A stretch of DNA of 64,000 nt from Strigamia acuminata (lineage: Eukaryota; Arthropoda; Chilopoda; Geophilomorpha; Linotaeniidae), in contig OX442324.1 of NCBI GenBank assembly GCA_949358305.1, forward strand, positions 1,415,501 through 1,479,500, read 5' to 3'. The notes under the pieces were generated by a model. That model was not told the DNA's origin. It saw only the letters and a list, made by a program, of their open reading frames with translations, and searched no databases. The translations under genes were made by a program, and so were the position numbers. Positions 10,348-20,400 of the stretch are shown piece by piece (the first letter of the stretch is position 1; each line of letters opens with the position of its first letter).

Positions 10348-12888
10348 ATGGCCCACGGAAAGGATGAATTCATGAAACTGTTTGGGTCGTCGATTAAAAT
10401 GCTCGACGGAACTAACTATGAAGCTTGGAGCGTGCAGGCTCGGCTCATATTGCAACGAGAAGGGACGTGGACGCACGTCACCGGAAAGGAGCCGGCGTTG
10501 GAGCCCACAGCCACGGCAAAGGAGATAAGGGAATATAACATTAGAGAAAATAAGGCGCTATCCACTATTTGTCTGAGCTGCAACGAGGCGCAGCAGCTTG
10601 TGGCAACGGCGCATACCACAGCTAAAGAGTGCTGGGATGCACTGCAGGCTGCTTACCAGCCTGCTACGAGGGCCAGGAAAGCCCGACTCCGACGCGATTT
10701 CCTCCAAATGCGGCTTGGAGCGAATGAACAAATGGTAGTTTTTATTTCCCGCGTTAACCGAGCGGCAGCGGACCTGCAAAACGTTAAAGTCACTGTCTCT
10801 GACGAGGATATTGCGTTTCAATACCTCGATTTTCTCGGCGCGGAGTATGAAAACCTTAAGCAGGCGGTGTACCACTGGGAGGACACTGAGTTTACGACTA
10901 AGAACGTTAGTGAGAGACTTTTAAGCGAGTACGATCGCATTCATCAGCAGAGCACTGCTTATGGCGCAGAACCAACGGGTTCAGGTGCGTTTGCAACTGG
11001 CAAACAGCAACAGCAATGGTCAACGGCGCCAAGGAATGCTAATTTCAAACCAGGGACCTGCTACGGCTGTGGAGGTACTGGACACTTTGCCCGCGACTGC
11101 CCGTCGCCCAAACCCCAAGGAGGTGCGCAAACGGACTTTAGCCAGCGCAGGGCACGGGGCAGAGGCAGAGCTCGGGGTCGTGGCAGGAAAGCCAACCTGA
11201 CCGAGGCATCGGGGGAGAATCCAATTCTATTCTACGTGTCGATGGACGAAAGTCAAAGGCAAAATAATTTGCCATTACGCTCATACGTGACGAGCGGAGC
11301 GCCGGATCCCGCCTGGTATGTTGATACCGGGGCGACGGATCACTTTACTTTCAGCAAAGATGGGCTCATCAATTATAGGCCTTTAACGAACATTAACGTT
11401 CATTTAGGGGAAGGGTCCTCTAAAATAGCAGGAGTGGGGGACTTGAGATTAGATTCAGGTGAAAAAGTGCCTGGCGGGTTTGTTACATTGAAGAATGTAT
11501 ATTATGCCCCGAATTTTGTGAGGAATTTAATGAGTCTAGGCAGAATTGATGAGGCCGGGTATGTAACCCGCATTGCTGAAGGAAAGTTGGTTTCCTTCAA
11601 AAACAGGATTACGCAGCCGATTTTGAGAGCGACACGGCAAAGCGACAGAATGTATAAAACTAATTGTAAAGTGATTTTACCAAATGTGAACGAAAGTGCA
11701 ATTCCTGCGCAACAGGATGCGCTTGCGGCAGATAACCAGAGCACTGGTGGAAATGTACAGTTACTAACCCATACTAGTCATAAGAGCGAACTAACCAAAC
11801 CCGAAACCAGCGTTAATGATAACGAAAATGGCGATTTGCGCAATTATAGCGACGTTCTGCAGTCGGGCGCACACAAAAAGAGTTTGAGTGAGAGGGGGTT
11901 GTTGGTTAACAATGTTAGTAATGGGAATGGTGGTCGACAACAGCAAGAAATGGCTGGACAACGAGTCTACAATGACAAGCCATTAGACATGGAGTTTTGG
12001 CAGGCAGGGCAAGAAATTGTGCGACAGGCACCCAAAGTGGAACCTGCCCAGCAGGTAGCGCAAGAAATTGCGCAGCGAGCACCTGTTCAACAGGTAGAGA
12101 GAGAAGCCCCTATTGGAGGGGTTTTACCGACAAAACCGGCGAAACCGCCATTACCCACGACCCCCAAACCCACATTGAAGCCGAGAACGGCAGAAGCGCC
12201 TGCAGAGGAGAGCCCGACACAGTCGGAAGATGAAGAAGAGTATGAGCAGGCCGTACGGGTTACTAAGAACATTAGAGGGGGCCCGGGGGATGTTGGGGGA
12301 CAACAGCTGTTGCCCCTGAATATTGATGAGTGGCAAAGATTTGAGTATACGAGGAAGTCAGGTCGTGATAAAGGAAGACCTTGTACATCGTACGTGGCAC
12401 CAGACAAGACTAGATTAAGGAGTAGGATTGAAATCCTAGCTTGGTGCGAAAATAACGGTTTTGAGTACGATGCGAGCTTGTTCGAGTTTACGTCATTAAA
12501 GGACGAGCCTGAAAACCCATTCGCATTGTGTACATGTTCATGTTGCACTCCTTTCTCATTGTGCTGCATGATAAGGCCTGATACTGATAAGGATGTTGCA
12601 CAAGTTGAGAGAAGTAATGAATGGGAAGGGATAATGAAGAAAATCAAAGCGTTGACAGAAGAGGGAGTTCATTGTGGCAAAAGAAACGAATGGAAAAGAT
12701 TAATGCGTTTACGAAAGGAAGCGTCTGTTATGCGGTCGGATGAATGCCAGACCGCAGATTATTGGATTACAAATGGTGATATCAAACATGTTATGGGAGA
12801 GAATAACGTGGCGGACTTGCTGACCAAATGGCTGGCACGTCCACGTCTTGTGACCCTTGGCAATAGTATTTTCGGGGCGCGACGATAA
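10348..12888 (+). CDS. Copia Gag-protease polyprotein with internally deleted pol (body 2)
   Basis: Identical in protein sequence to the copy in body 1, including each deletion junction; I noticed one silent third-position change (11430). It has the same Gag, CCHC and DTGA protease parts, lacks integrase and the RT catalytic core, and ends in the RNase H tail. Preservation of the frame in both copies mainly reflects very recent duplication, so on its own it does not prove selection. Confidence 0.9.
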   Translation: MAHGKDEFMKLFGSSIKMLDGTNYEAWSVQARLILQREGTWTHVTGKEPALEPTATAKEIREYNIRENKALSTICLSCNEAQQLVATAHTTAKECWDALQAAYQPATRARKARLRRDFLQMRLGANEQMVVFISRVNRAAADLQNVKVTVSDEDIAFQYLDFLGAEYENLKQAVYHWEDTEFTTKNVSERLLSEYDRIHQQSTAYGAEPTGSGAFATGKQQQQWSTAPRNANFKPGTCYGCGGTGHFARDCPSPKPQGGAQTDFSQRRARGRGRARGRGRKANLTEASGENPILFYVSMDESQRQNNLPLRSYVTSGAPDPAWYVDTGATDHFTFSKDGLINYRPLTNINVHLGEGSSKIAGVGDLRLDSGEKVPGGFVTLKNVYYAPNFVRNLMSLGRIDEAGYVTRIAEGKLVSFKNRITQPILRATRQSDRMYKTNCKVILPNVNESAIPAQQDALAADNQSTGGNVQLLTHTSHKSELTKPETSVNDNENGDLRNYSDVLQSGAHKKSLSERGLLVNNVSNGNGGRQQQEMAGQRVYNDKPLDMEFWQAGQEIVRQAPKVEPAQQVAQEIAQRAPVQQVEREAPIGGVLPTKPAKPPLPTTPKPTLKPRTAEAPAEESPTQSEDEEEYEQAVRVTKNIRGGPGDVGGQQLLPLNIDEWQRFEYTRKSGRDKGRPCTSYVAPDKTRLRSRIEILAWCENNGFEYDASLFEFTSLKDEPENPFALCTCSCCTPFSLCCMIRPDTDKDVAQVERSNEWEGIMKKIKALTEEGVHCGKRNEWKRLMRLRKEASVMRSDECQTADYWITNGDIKHVMGENNVADLLTKWLARPRLVTLGNSIFGARR

Positions 12889-12968
12889 TGTCGTGCAGTG
12901 AGGGGGTCGTGAGCGTTACGGGTTGTTCTGTTATCCGTGTTAGCCCATATGCGGATCAGAGGGGGCAT

Positions 12969-13419
12969 TGTTGGGATTTTGGATCCGTCATATGGTGTGA
13001 TACGTCGCACCTTTCCGAATTAGTGCGGCAATGGCGCGTTTCTGTTTAGCATTGTGTTATGTCTCGAGGTCGAGTGTTGATTGTCTTGCAAATTCAATCA
13101 ACACATGTTTTGCAGTGTTATCCAGACTGTCGTCTGCTTGGGTTTTTAGTTTATCTATTAGTTTGCCCCGGTTTTTATCCAGTGTGAATACTGGAATTGT
13201 ATTCAGTTGATGTTTTGTTTGTAAAGAACAAATCAACCACTGTGTGGATGATTTGTTCTACTGTTAGTTGGTTGGCAGTTAGCCTCTAACCCATGTATCA
13301 CTTGATCACTTACTGTTTGGCATTAAAGATGGCGGCCTCCATGGTTAGATGGCTTTGCAAAAAGTAAAGATGCTGGTTTGCTTCCACACATGCACTCACC
13401 TACGGTTTATAGATTGACA
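12969..13419 (+). repeat. Copia LTR 3 (3')
   Basis: 451 bp, followed directly by the TGTTG target duplication and then by the host exon, whose frame continues. Inverted repeat at 13225-13259. Confidence 0.93.
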
Positions 13420-15075
13420 TGTTGTTCGGCAGTGCGAAGAGCAGTTGCAGCAGCGGGGGCAATGCGAAAGGTACCAGCGAGAGGAGAGGGACGCGGGGAA
13501 GGGAAAGAAGCGGGCATGGAAAACAAGCCCCTGACTTTGTCCTTTCCGAAGAGGAGATCCAGCACCGGGCGTTGTTGCACCATGTCGATGGCTTCCTGAA
13601 AAAGAAAACGAACGAGTCAATTCGATCGATAGATTGATCGAGTCCTCGACGCGAGTCAATCACGCACGTTCGACATCCACTTCGTGTACCCTTCCTTCAT
13701 CAGGTCCAAGTTGCTTTGTTCTACTGGGATGACTACCTGTGTGTGTGTGACAGAGAGAGAGAGAGAGAGAGAGAGTGAGTGAATAAAAAATTAAAATAAT
13801 CAATGAACGAACGAATAAACCGAGACGTTTTTCTTTCACCTTCTTTTCTGCCAAACCCTTTCGTCGTTTCGGTTGATCCGGGACACGTTGCGGCGCCGGG
13901 CGTTTCGGCGCCGGTAGTTTCGGTTCGTCGCATCCCCTTTGGTCGATGCTCGACCTTATCGTCGCGATCGGTACGTAAAATTTATGTTTCGTCCAAAGAT
14001 GTTGCCTCAGGTCATCCGGCTGCGTGTCGCACAAAGGGCAGTCGGACGCGTGCTCCGTCGTCGAAAACAGTTCCTGTCGGGTAAAAAAACAAAAAAAAAA
14101 AAACATACGATTTGTTCAGCGACGACACCGAGCGACCGCGCGAGGAAACACATACGTACCTGGCAGAAGCCGTCGAATGTGCCGATGTAGCCGCGCAGCA
14201 ATTTCCTGGCCGCCTCAAAGTCTTTGGCCACGGTGTGCACACTCCGCCAGTGATCGCCAATGTCCCTGAGTAGGCCAGCCGGTTTCCATCCGCCGCCATC
14301 GTCGTCGTCGTCGCCGTCGCCGTCGTCGTCGTCGCCGCCGTCGTAGGCGTAGTTCGCGCGTTTCCTGCGGCACAGCCAACACCTCCCCGCCCTGCTGTGA
14401 ACGGGCTTGTCCTGAACGAAGAAGAAGAAGAAGAAGAAAAAAAAAACGAGCGAATCGACGACACGGGCGGGCGCCGCTGCTCACCTTCGCAGAGTCGTAA
14501 GAGCCAAAGTCTGTTTGTTGCGACTGCGACCCGCTGGGAGGGACTGGGAGCATCGCCTCGAGAGCCCCCAGTCTTTCGCCGTGGTTGGCGAGGTTCGACC
14601 TCAATTCTTCCAGTTCAACTTCCAGGGTGTTGATCTTGGCTTGCATGGCTTCGACCTCGCGCCCCGTTGCCCCGTCACCGCCGCTGTTGCCGTCGTTGGC
14701 TTCGTTGCCGCCGTTGCCGTTGTCGCCACCACCGCCGTTGTTGCCATTGCCATTGTCGTTGTCGTCGTCGTTGTCGCTGTCGAGTCGTCTATCGAAAAAC
14801 GAAAACGAATGTAAATGGTATCCCGCACGAACCCGGTCGCGCCGTGGTACTTACATTGGACGGGGTTTGCGTACACCTTCCAATCCGGACAACGTGCTCG
14901 GAAACGACTGGCTGGCGCCCGGGTCCGCGCTCTCGGTTCCCGCTGTTCCGTACGGCGACGACAAAACGTGCACCACCTCCTCGGCGCCCGTTTCCGCTTG
15001 GGTCTCCGTGACACCTCCGCCCTCGGGGTTCACTCCCGTCCGTTCTTCGCCCACTCCTCGTTGCTCGTCGTCCAT
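13420..15075 (-). pseudogene. 5' half of interrupted PHD/zinc-finger gene (exons 1-6a)
   Basis: Minus-strand exons 15075-14855, 14788-14485, 14411-14160, 14073-13840, 13736-13668 and 13595-13420, all with GT-AG borders and consistent phases. The ATG at 15075 opens an acidic, Gly-rich N-terminus (MDDEQRGVGEERTG). Exon 2 has an Asp/Asn/Gly run and a heptad-like coiled coil (INTLEVELEELRSNL). Exon 3 has CWLC...HWRSVH, a C2H2-like finger with an acidic Asp/Gly insert between the Cys and His pairs. Exon 4 has a second finger, CPLC...HLWTKH. Exon 6 reads into the Copia LTR. Removing the array and one TSD copy joins 13425 to 4442 in frame, giving a predicted protein of ~928 residues. I do not recognise the family. 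Confidence 0.72.
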
Positions 15076-16319
15076 TTTCGTCAATCAATCGCCTACTTAT
15101 AAACGAATTGGTCGTTTAATCAATTAATTGGTTAATTCATTAGACCGATTAACGGACGAACGGACGGACAAATAATAGCGCCGCGAGTAGTAACCACAAA
15201 ACCAACGTTGAATCTAGTCGCTTGATATCGACGGGGTTTCCCCCCTCCTCCGTGCTCACGCACGCTGTCCCGCATGGCACGCCGTTTTTATTCGCCCGTT
15301 CCGTTTCTTCTCTCGTTTGTTTGTTTTTTTTTTAAGAAATAATGCGATTGGATAGCCTTACTTACTCGTTTGTTCGTTTTTTTTTTGTTTGTTTGTTTGT
15401 TTTTCCCACTCTACGGAGTCCAACGAACCGATATATGTACGCGTGTGCGTCGCGAAGAAGGAGAAGGGCACAACAATGGCGGAAAAAAGCTTGATCCGCT
15501 GTTCACCTCGATGTCACGGCGCTGCGACGCGACGCTCGGCGATGCAAATTAAAAAGAAAAAATGAAACAAAATAAAACAAAGTGAAACAATAAAATGAAA
15601 CGAAACGAAACAAAATAAAATGAAACGAATAAACGATCGGCGTTTTGAATCGTGCCGCGTCATGTTGCCCGGTTGCGCCACCAGGTGCCCGCGCAGCGCT
15701 CGGCGCTCGGTGTTCGGTGTTCGGCCCGTCCCGTGGACGGGGAGGAGAAGAACGAAGCGGGGACTACGGGTTCGGGTTAGGCGCCGACGGCGTGGTTGAT
15801 CGATTATATTTTCTCGTTTTCTATTTATCTTCTCGTAAGAGTTGTAAAGGCGTATAAAGAATAAACAATTGGAGCGAAAAGTAAACGGTCTTTTTATTCG
15901 TGTACATTTGTAAAATTTGAAAATTTTTCTTAAAACTAAGCGTGAATAAACGAGCGAAAAAAATGAGGCGGGCTCGCGCGACGGGCGACGGGTCTAGTTG
16001 TCGCATTAGTCGGTCCTGGTCGAGGAGCAGTCTGTCTGTCCTTAACGGTCAAAATGAGAATGGCACCGAAGAGACTCCGTACATTATTCGATGTGAAATC
16101 TGAAATCTGAAATCTGAAATCTGAAATCTGAAAAATCTGAAATCTGAAAAATCTGAAAAACCTGAAAAACCTGGGACCCGTGAAAACCCGAAATCTGAAA
16201 ACCGATTGATTGGTCGGTCGATCAATCAATCGATCGATCGGTGGACGGTTGGCTGCCTGCCCCACCCACCCGCGACGATTGGCCCCACCGGCCGGCGGTG
16301 GCCCATTCTCGACTTATTT
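15076..16319. other. Intergenic region, low complexity
   Basis: This stretch precedes the minus-strand zinc-finger gene and should hold its promoter; no clear TATA box is visible. It contains (AAACG/AAAT)-rich runs near 15550-15640, a GC-rich block at 15650-15790 and a CTGAAAT-type minisatellite at 16095-16205. No open frame here has gene-like character. Confidence 0.5.
16095..16205. repeat. (CTGAAAT)n minisatellite
   Basis: About fourteen copies of a CTGAAAT or CTGAAAA(A) unit with small length variants. Confidence 0.85.
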
Positions 16320-16962
16320 ATTTATTATTTTGACCGGCCCGAAGGCCAGTCTGAGACCGAAAAAGCACGGCTGCTTTTACAGAGACGGGTGATTTTTTTT
16401 TACTCCGCACCGATCGCCACGTCGGACACGGGTAGAATGCACGCAACCGCACGCGCGCTGCGAGGATTGGACGGACGAAGGGATGCCGACGCGTGACCTT
16501 ATTTTCGGGGCGAGTTAGTCGTCGGGGCTGTCGCTGCCGCTGACGTCGCTCAACGACGCCACCCGCCCTTATTCTCGCCGGGACGGGTGCGACCTATTTC
16601 CGATCCATTTATTTATTTTTGTATTTATTATTGTGACCGGCCCGAAGGCCGGTCTGAGACCGAGAGGTGCTCTCGACAAAGATGTGTCCACCGTTGGATG
16701 CGAGAACTCGGGTACCGCGCCACTCGACGGGTACTGCGCCGCTCGGACGAGCCACGGCCCCTCGTTCCGCTGGCGATCTGGAAACTCCCACAAAGTCCGT
16801 CGAACGCATCGAGCGAGACTCGCTCCGATTATGACGGCGCAAGACCCCCGAAAGATGAAAATGAAATACGGAAATGTCAATTTTCCGTAAAAATTTTATT
16901 CCGATAAATTGCGACGACGATAATTTAATTAACGATTAAAGCACGAGCCGCAAAGTCGGTTC
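16320..16962. repeat. ~600-650 bp satellite, left part
   Basis: It holds two copies of a conserved block with the hairpin GACCGGCCCGAAGGCC (16332 and 16635) plus the conserved tail AATTAACG(G)TTAAAGCACG. The last unit is cut at CGGTTC by the Copia element and resumes at 23790. Several frames are open but none is conserved between units, so I treat it as non-coding. Confidence 0.85.
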
Positions 16963-17432
16963 TGTAAGCCATTAAATCAATAAAGTGAGTCCAATCCTGA
17001 TTTCAGTCTTTTGCATTACTAGCACAAATTGTGCCGCCATCTTTATTGCAGTGGAAAAACATAACATGTGGTTTGAGGTTATTTGACCTCACAAACTATA
17101 GGGAGAACAAATCAATACTTCATTTAGTTGATTTGTTCTGTACACTATTAAAATATAAACACAACTTAGGACAGAACAAATTTCTATAATACACAATGCT
17201 CATTTGAGCAGACGACGATTAAATAAGTCATTATATGGAGGGAAATCAGTTGTGGTACATACACACGCAATTTATAAAAACAATAGCAACTGATTTACAA
17301 TTCCGGGACATGATACAATGAAATACTAATCGCGTGACAATCGCGCTAATTCGGAAACGCACGAAGTAATCTCTCCATCGTAAATCGGAACTGACTGTGA
17401 CAACACTTGTCCCTAAACTTTACATATCAATA
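16963..17432 (-). repeat. Copia LTR (3' LTR)
   Basis: 470 bp, next to the polypurine tract (CCAGAGGGGG on the minus strand, 17433-17442). It contains a 12-bp perfect inverted repeat AGAACAAATCAA / TTGATTTGTTCT (17104-17139). Confidence 0.92.
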
Positions 17433-17451
17433 CCCCCTCTGGACAACTTTG

Positions 17452-20400
17452 TCACAGATCAAAGATGTGCTCACACAATTCGGTCAGACGTGGGCGAGCC
17501 AACCATTTGGTTAACAAATCGGCTACGTTCAGTTTTCCAGGAACGTGCCGGATATCAAAGATCTTGCTTTCATACAGATCGCGTAAATAATGGAAGCGAA
17601 CCTCGATGTGTTTGTTCGCTTTATTTTCCACGCGGTTCTTACTATATTGTATTGCCGCTGTGCTATCAGCTAAGACACAGGGCTGCAAATTCCCAAAGTA
17701 GTCGAACATCACCGACATGTTGAAAAGCCTCTTAAGCCATATCAGTTCCCTGACGCCATCAACAATGGCCACAAACTCCGACTCCATCACGGATAACGTG
17801 GTCATCTTCTGCTTTCTACACGACCACGAAACCGGAACACCGCCCAGGAAAACTACATGACCTCCGAAACTCCTTCGTTGGTCTACATCAGTAGCGTATG
17901 ACGCATCGGTAAATACCGTCAGCAAAGCACTTTTGCATCTCGAGAGATCAATACAATAATCCTCAGTACTTTTCAGGTACCTGAGTACCTGCAATAACAT
18001 ATTAACATGTCTCTGAGAATGTCGCTCGTTGTATTGGGAGAGCACAATGGTGGAAAATAGTATGTCTGGTCTGGTTCGCGACGCCAAAAACAGAAGACTA
18101 CCAACCAACGATCTGTAGGGGAACACGGTGTCAATTTGTTCGTCCTTCTTCACCCCCATTATCATAGTACCTACCGCCCCAGGTAAATGAACTTTATGCG
18201 ACCCATCGATTTTGAAATGAGCACACAATCTCTCGATATACTTGCGCTGATGGATTAAGATCTTACCATTCACACGCGTAAATTCTATGCCTAGCAAAAG
18301 GGTCACTGGCCCAAGGTTTACCATTTGGAAATGGTCTGTTATCCAGGACAGGACATCTTTTTCGATCTTCTCGTTGCGTGAAAAGATGACTAAGTCATCG
18401 ACATAGACGACTAACACTACATCTCTGTCCATACAATAAACGCAGTTAAACCCAGGGACCGGTTTAAATCCTATGTGCAACAGTCTGTCGTGCAACCTTT
18501 CGAACCACATACGGCCCGACTGGTGCAGGCCGTATAAAGCTTTATAAAGCTTCCAACACTTTCCAACATTCTGTTGCGTTTGGAACCCCTTTGGAATGCT
18601 CATATATTGGACCTCGTCCAAGTCTCCATAGAGATATGCGGATTTTATATCCGCATGTGTGTCTCTCCAGTTCATGAGGACAACCAACATGCAAAATAAC
18701 ACCAAGATAACAACAAAATTCACCACAGGTGAAAACACCTCGGTGAAATCTATACCCGGTCGCTGTTTGAAACCTTGGGCGACCAGTCTCGCTCGATGAC
18801 GTCTTATAACCCCGGTATTATCTCTCTTGATCTTATAGATCCATTTGCTGCCTAGCAATTGTTGGTCTTTCTCACAATCAACTTCCTCGTAGACTTTCCT
18901 TTCGTTAAATATGTCAATTTCCTCTTGCATTGCGTCAACCCATTCTGTCCTTCGTTCGCCTTTAATTGCCTCCTCGTAGGTGTTGGGCTCAAGCGCACAA
19001 CAACCAGCAAATGGGTTCGGAAGATCTTCATTTTGAGTTTTCCCCGAAAAATCAAACAAGTCCGCCTCAAACTCGTATCCGTTTGCTTGACACCAATGCA
19101 ATGCCTCAATTCTGCTGCGGAGCCTTTTCTTGTCTGGCGCTACATAATGCGCATAGGTCGTCCCAGCATCTCTTCCCGTTTGTCTAACATATGGTCTCAC
19201 ATCCCAGTCATTCATGTTCAATTTCAATAAAGGAACACCCCCAATTGTTACATCCCCTTGACCCCCTCTAACATTAGGAGAAGCCAACAATGCTTCCTGA
19301 AAAACCTCTTCATCATCACTGGTTTCGTCAGTTGGTTCTCCAGTAAATTCGATTAACCGTGGTTTTTGAAAAACCGTGTGTTTTGGGGTCTGGGGTAATG
19401 GCAGTTTCGTGACTGGCAATGCTGTTGATATAATGGGCACCGTTGGAGCAGGTAATCCGGCACCTGGAACAGGGGGAACTTGAACCGGGGGAACCAGACC
19501 CGGTGAAGGTTGGCTTGGTGTAGGAACAGGAACATGAACCGGTGCCAATCTCACTGGAATTGGTGTTTCATCGTCCGATTCGAGTCCCAAGTCACTCACA
19601 TTAAAGTATTCAAAACTCTGTGACTGTTCCTTTCCTCTCCCATTAATGTTATTCCCCTTTTCATACCAGTATTCATTCTCATTAACGGTAACATGTTTCG
19701 ACCCAAAAATCTTGTTACGCGATGGGTCCCAGATGCGATATCCCTTTGTGTCAGTACAATAACCTACAAGGGCTCCAACCCAAGCTCTTGGCTCTAATTT
19801 GCTATGTCGTTGTTGGGCAGGGATATGTGTATAACACTTTGACCCAATGCATCTTAGATGCCTAACTGAAGCCCTTTTATTATAAAATACATTATAGGGG
19901 GAACGATTGTTCAATTTCGGATGTGGGTATAAGTTTTTAATATAAACAAGAGTTACCGCTAACTCTCCCCACAACCTCTTGGGAAGACCCGTTTCGATTA
20001 ACATTGCTCTCACCCCCTCTAAGATTAGGCGGTTGGCCCGCTCGGCCACAGAATTCATTTCGGGCGAATATGCATTCGTCCGCTCGCATTTAATTCCTTC
20101 TTGTTGAGCATAGTCTTCCCATTCCTTGGATATAAATTCACCCCCTCTGTCAGTTCGTACCGCTTTGACCTTTTTAGATGTAGAGCGTTCGATCTCTTTT
20201 TGCCAAATCTTAAAAATCCCTAATACATCACTTTTCTTCTTCATGATGTATATCCACATAAAGCGTGAAAAATCGTCCACTATAAGTAGGAAATAATTCC
20301 CACCCCCAAGGGTTTTAGTTTGGCTTGCCCCCCAGACGTCCATATGAACAAGGTCTAATATGCCTTTGGTCAAAATTTGTCCGATCGGAGGAAACCCCGC

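Larger units (their letters stand above)
4443..13419 (+). mobile_element. Tandem non-autonomous Copia array (LTR-body-LTR-body-LTR)
   Basis: Three LTRs of 451 bp (4443-4893, 8706-9156, 12969-13419) alternate with two bodies at a constant 4263-bp offset. The whole block is flanked by one 5-bp target duplication, TGTTG (4438-4442 and 13420-13424). So it behaves as one insertion unit, or as one insertion later expanded by LTR-LTR recombination. Each body has an initiator-Met primer site, a ~1.2-kb leader, one gag-protease ORF and a purine tract before the next LTR. The two bodies look identical except for one silent C/A difference (7167 versus 11430) that I noticed. Integrase and most of RT are absent, so it needs enzymes in trans. 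Confidence 0.93.

Noticed and set aside
4443-13419. Tandem Copia as an assembly artefact
   Set aside because: The outer flanks carry a matching 5-bp TSD inside one exon and the two bodies differ at least once. Still worth a long-read check.
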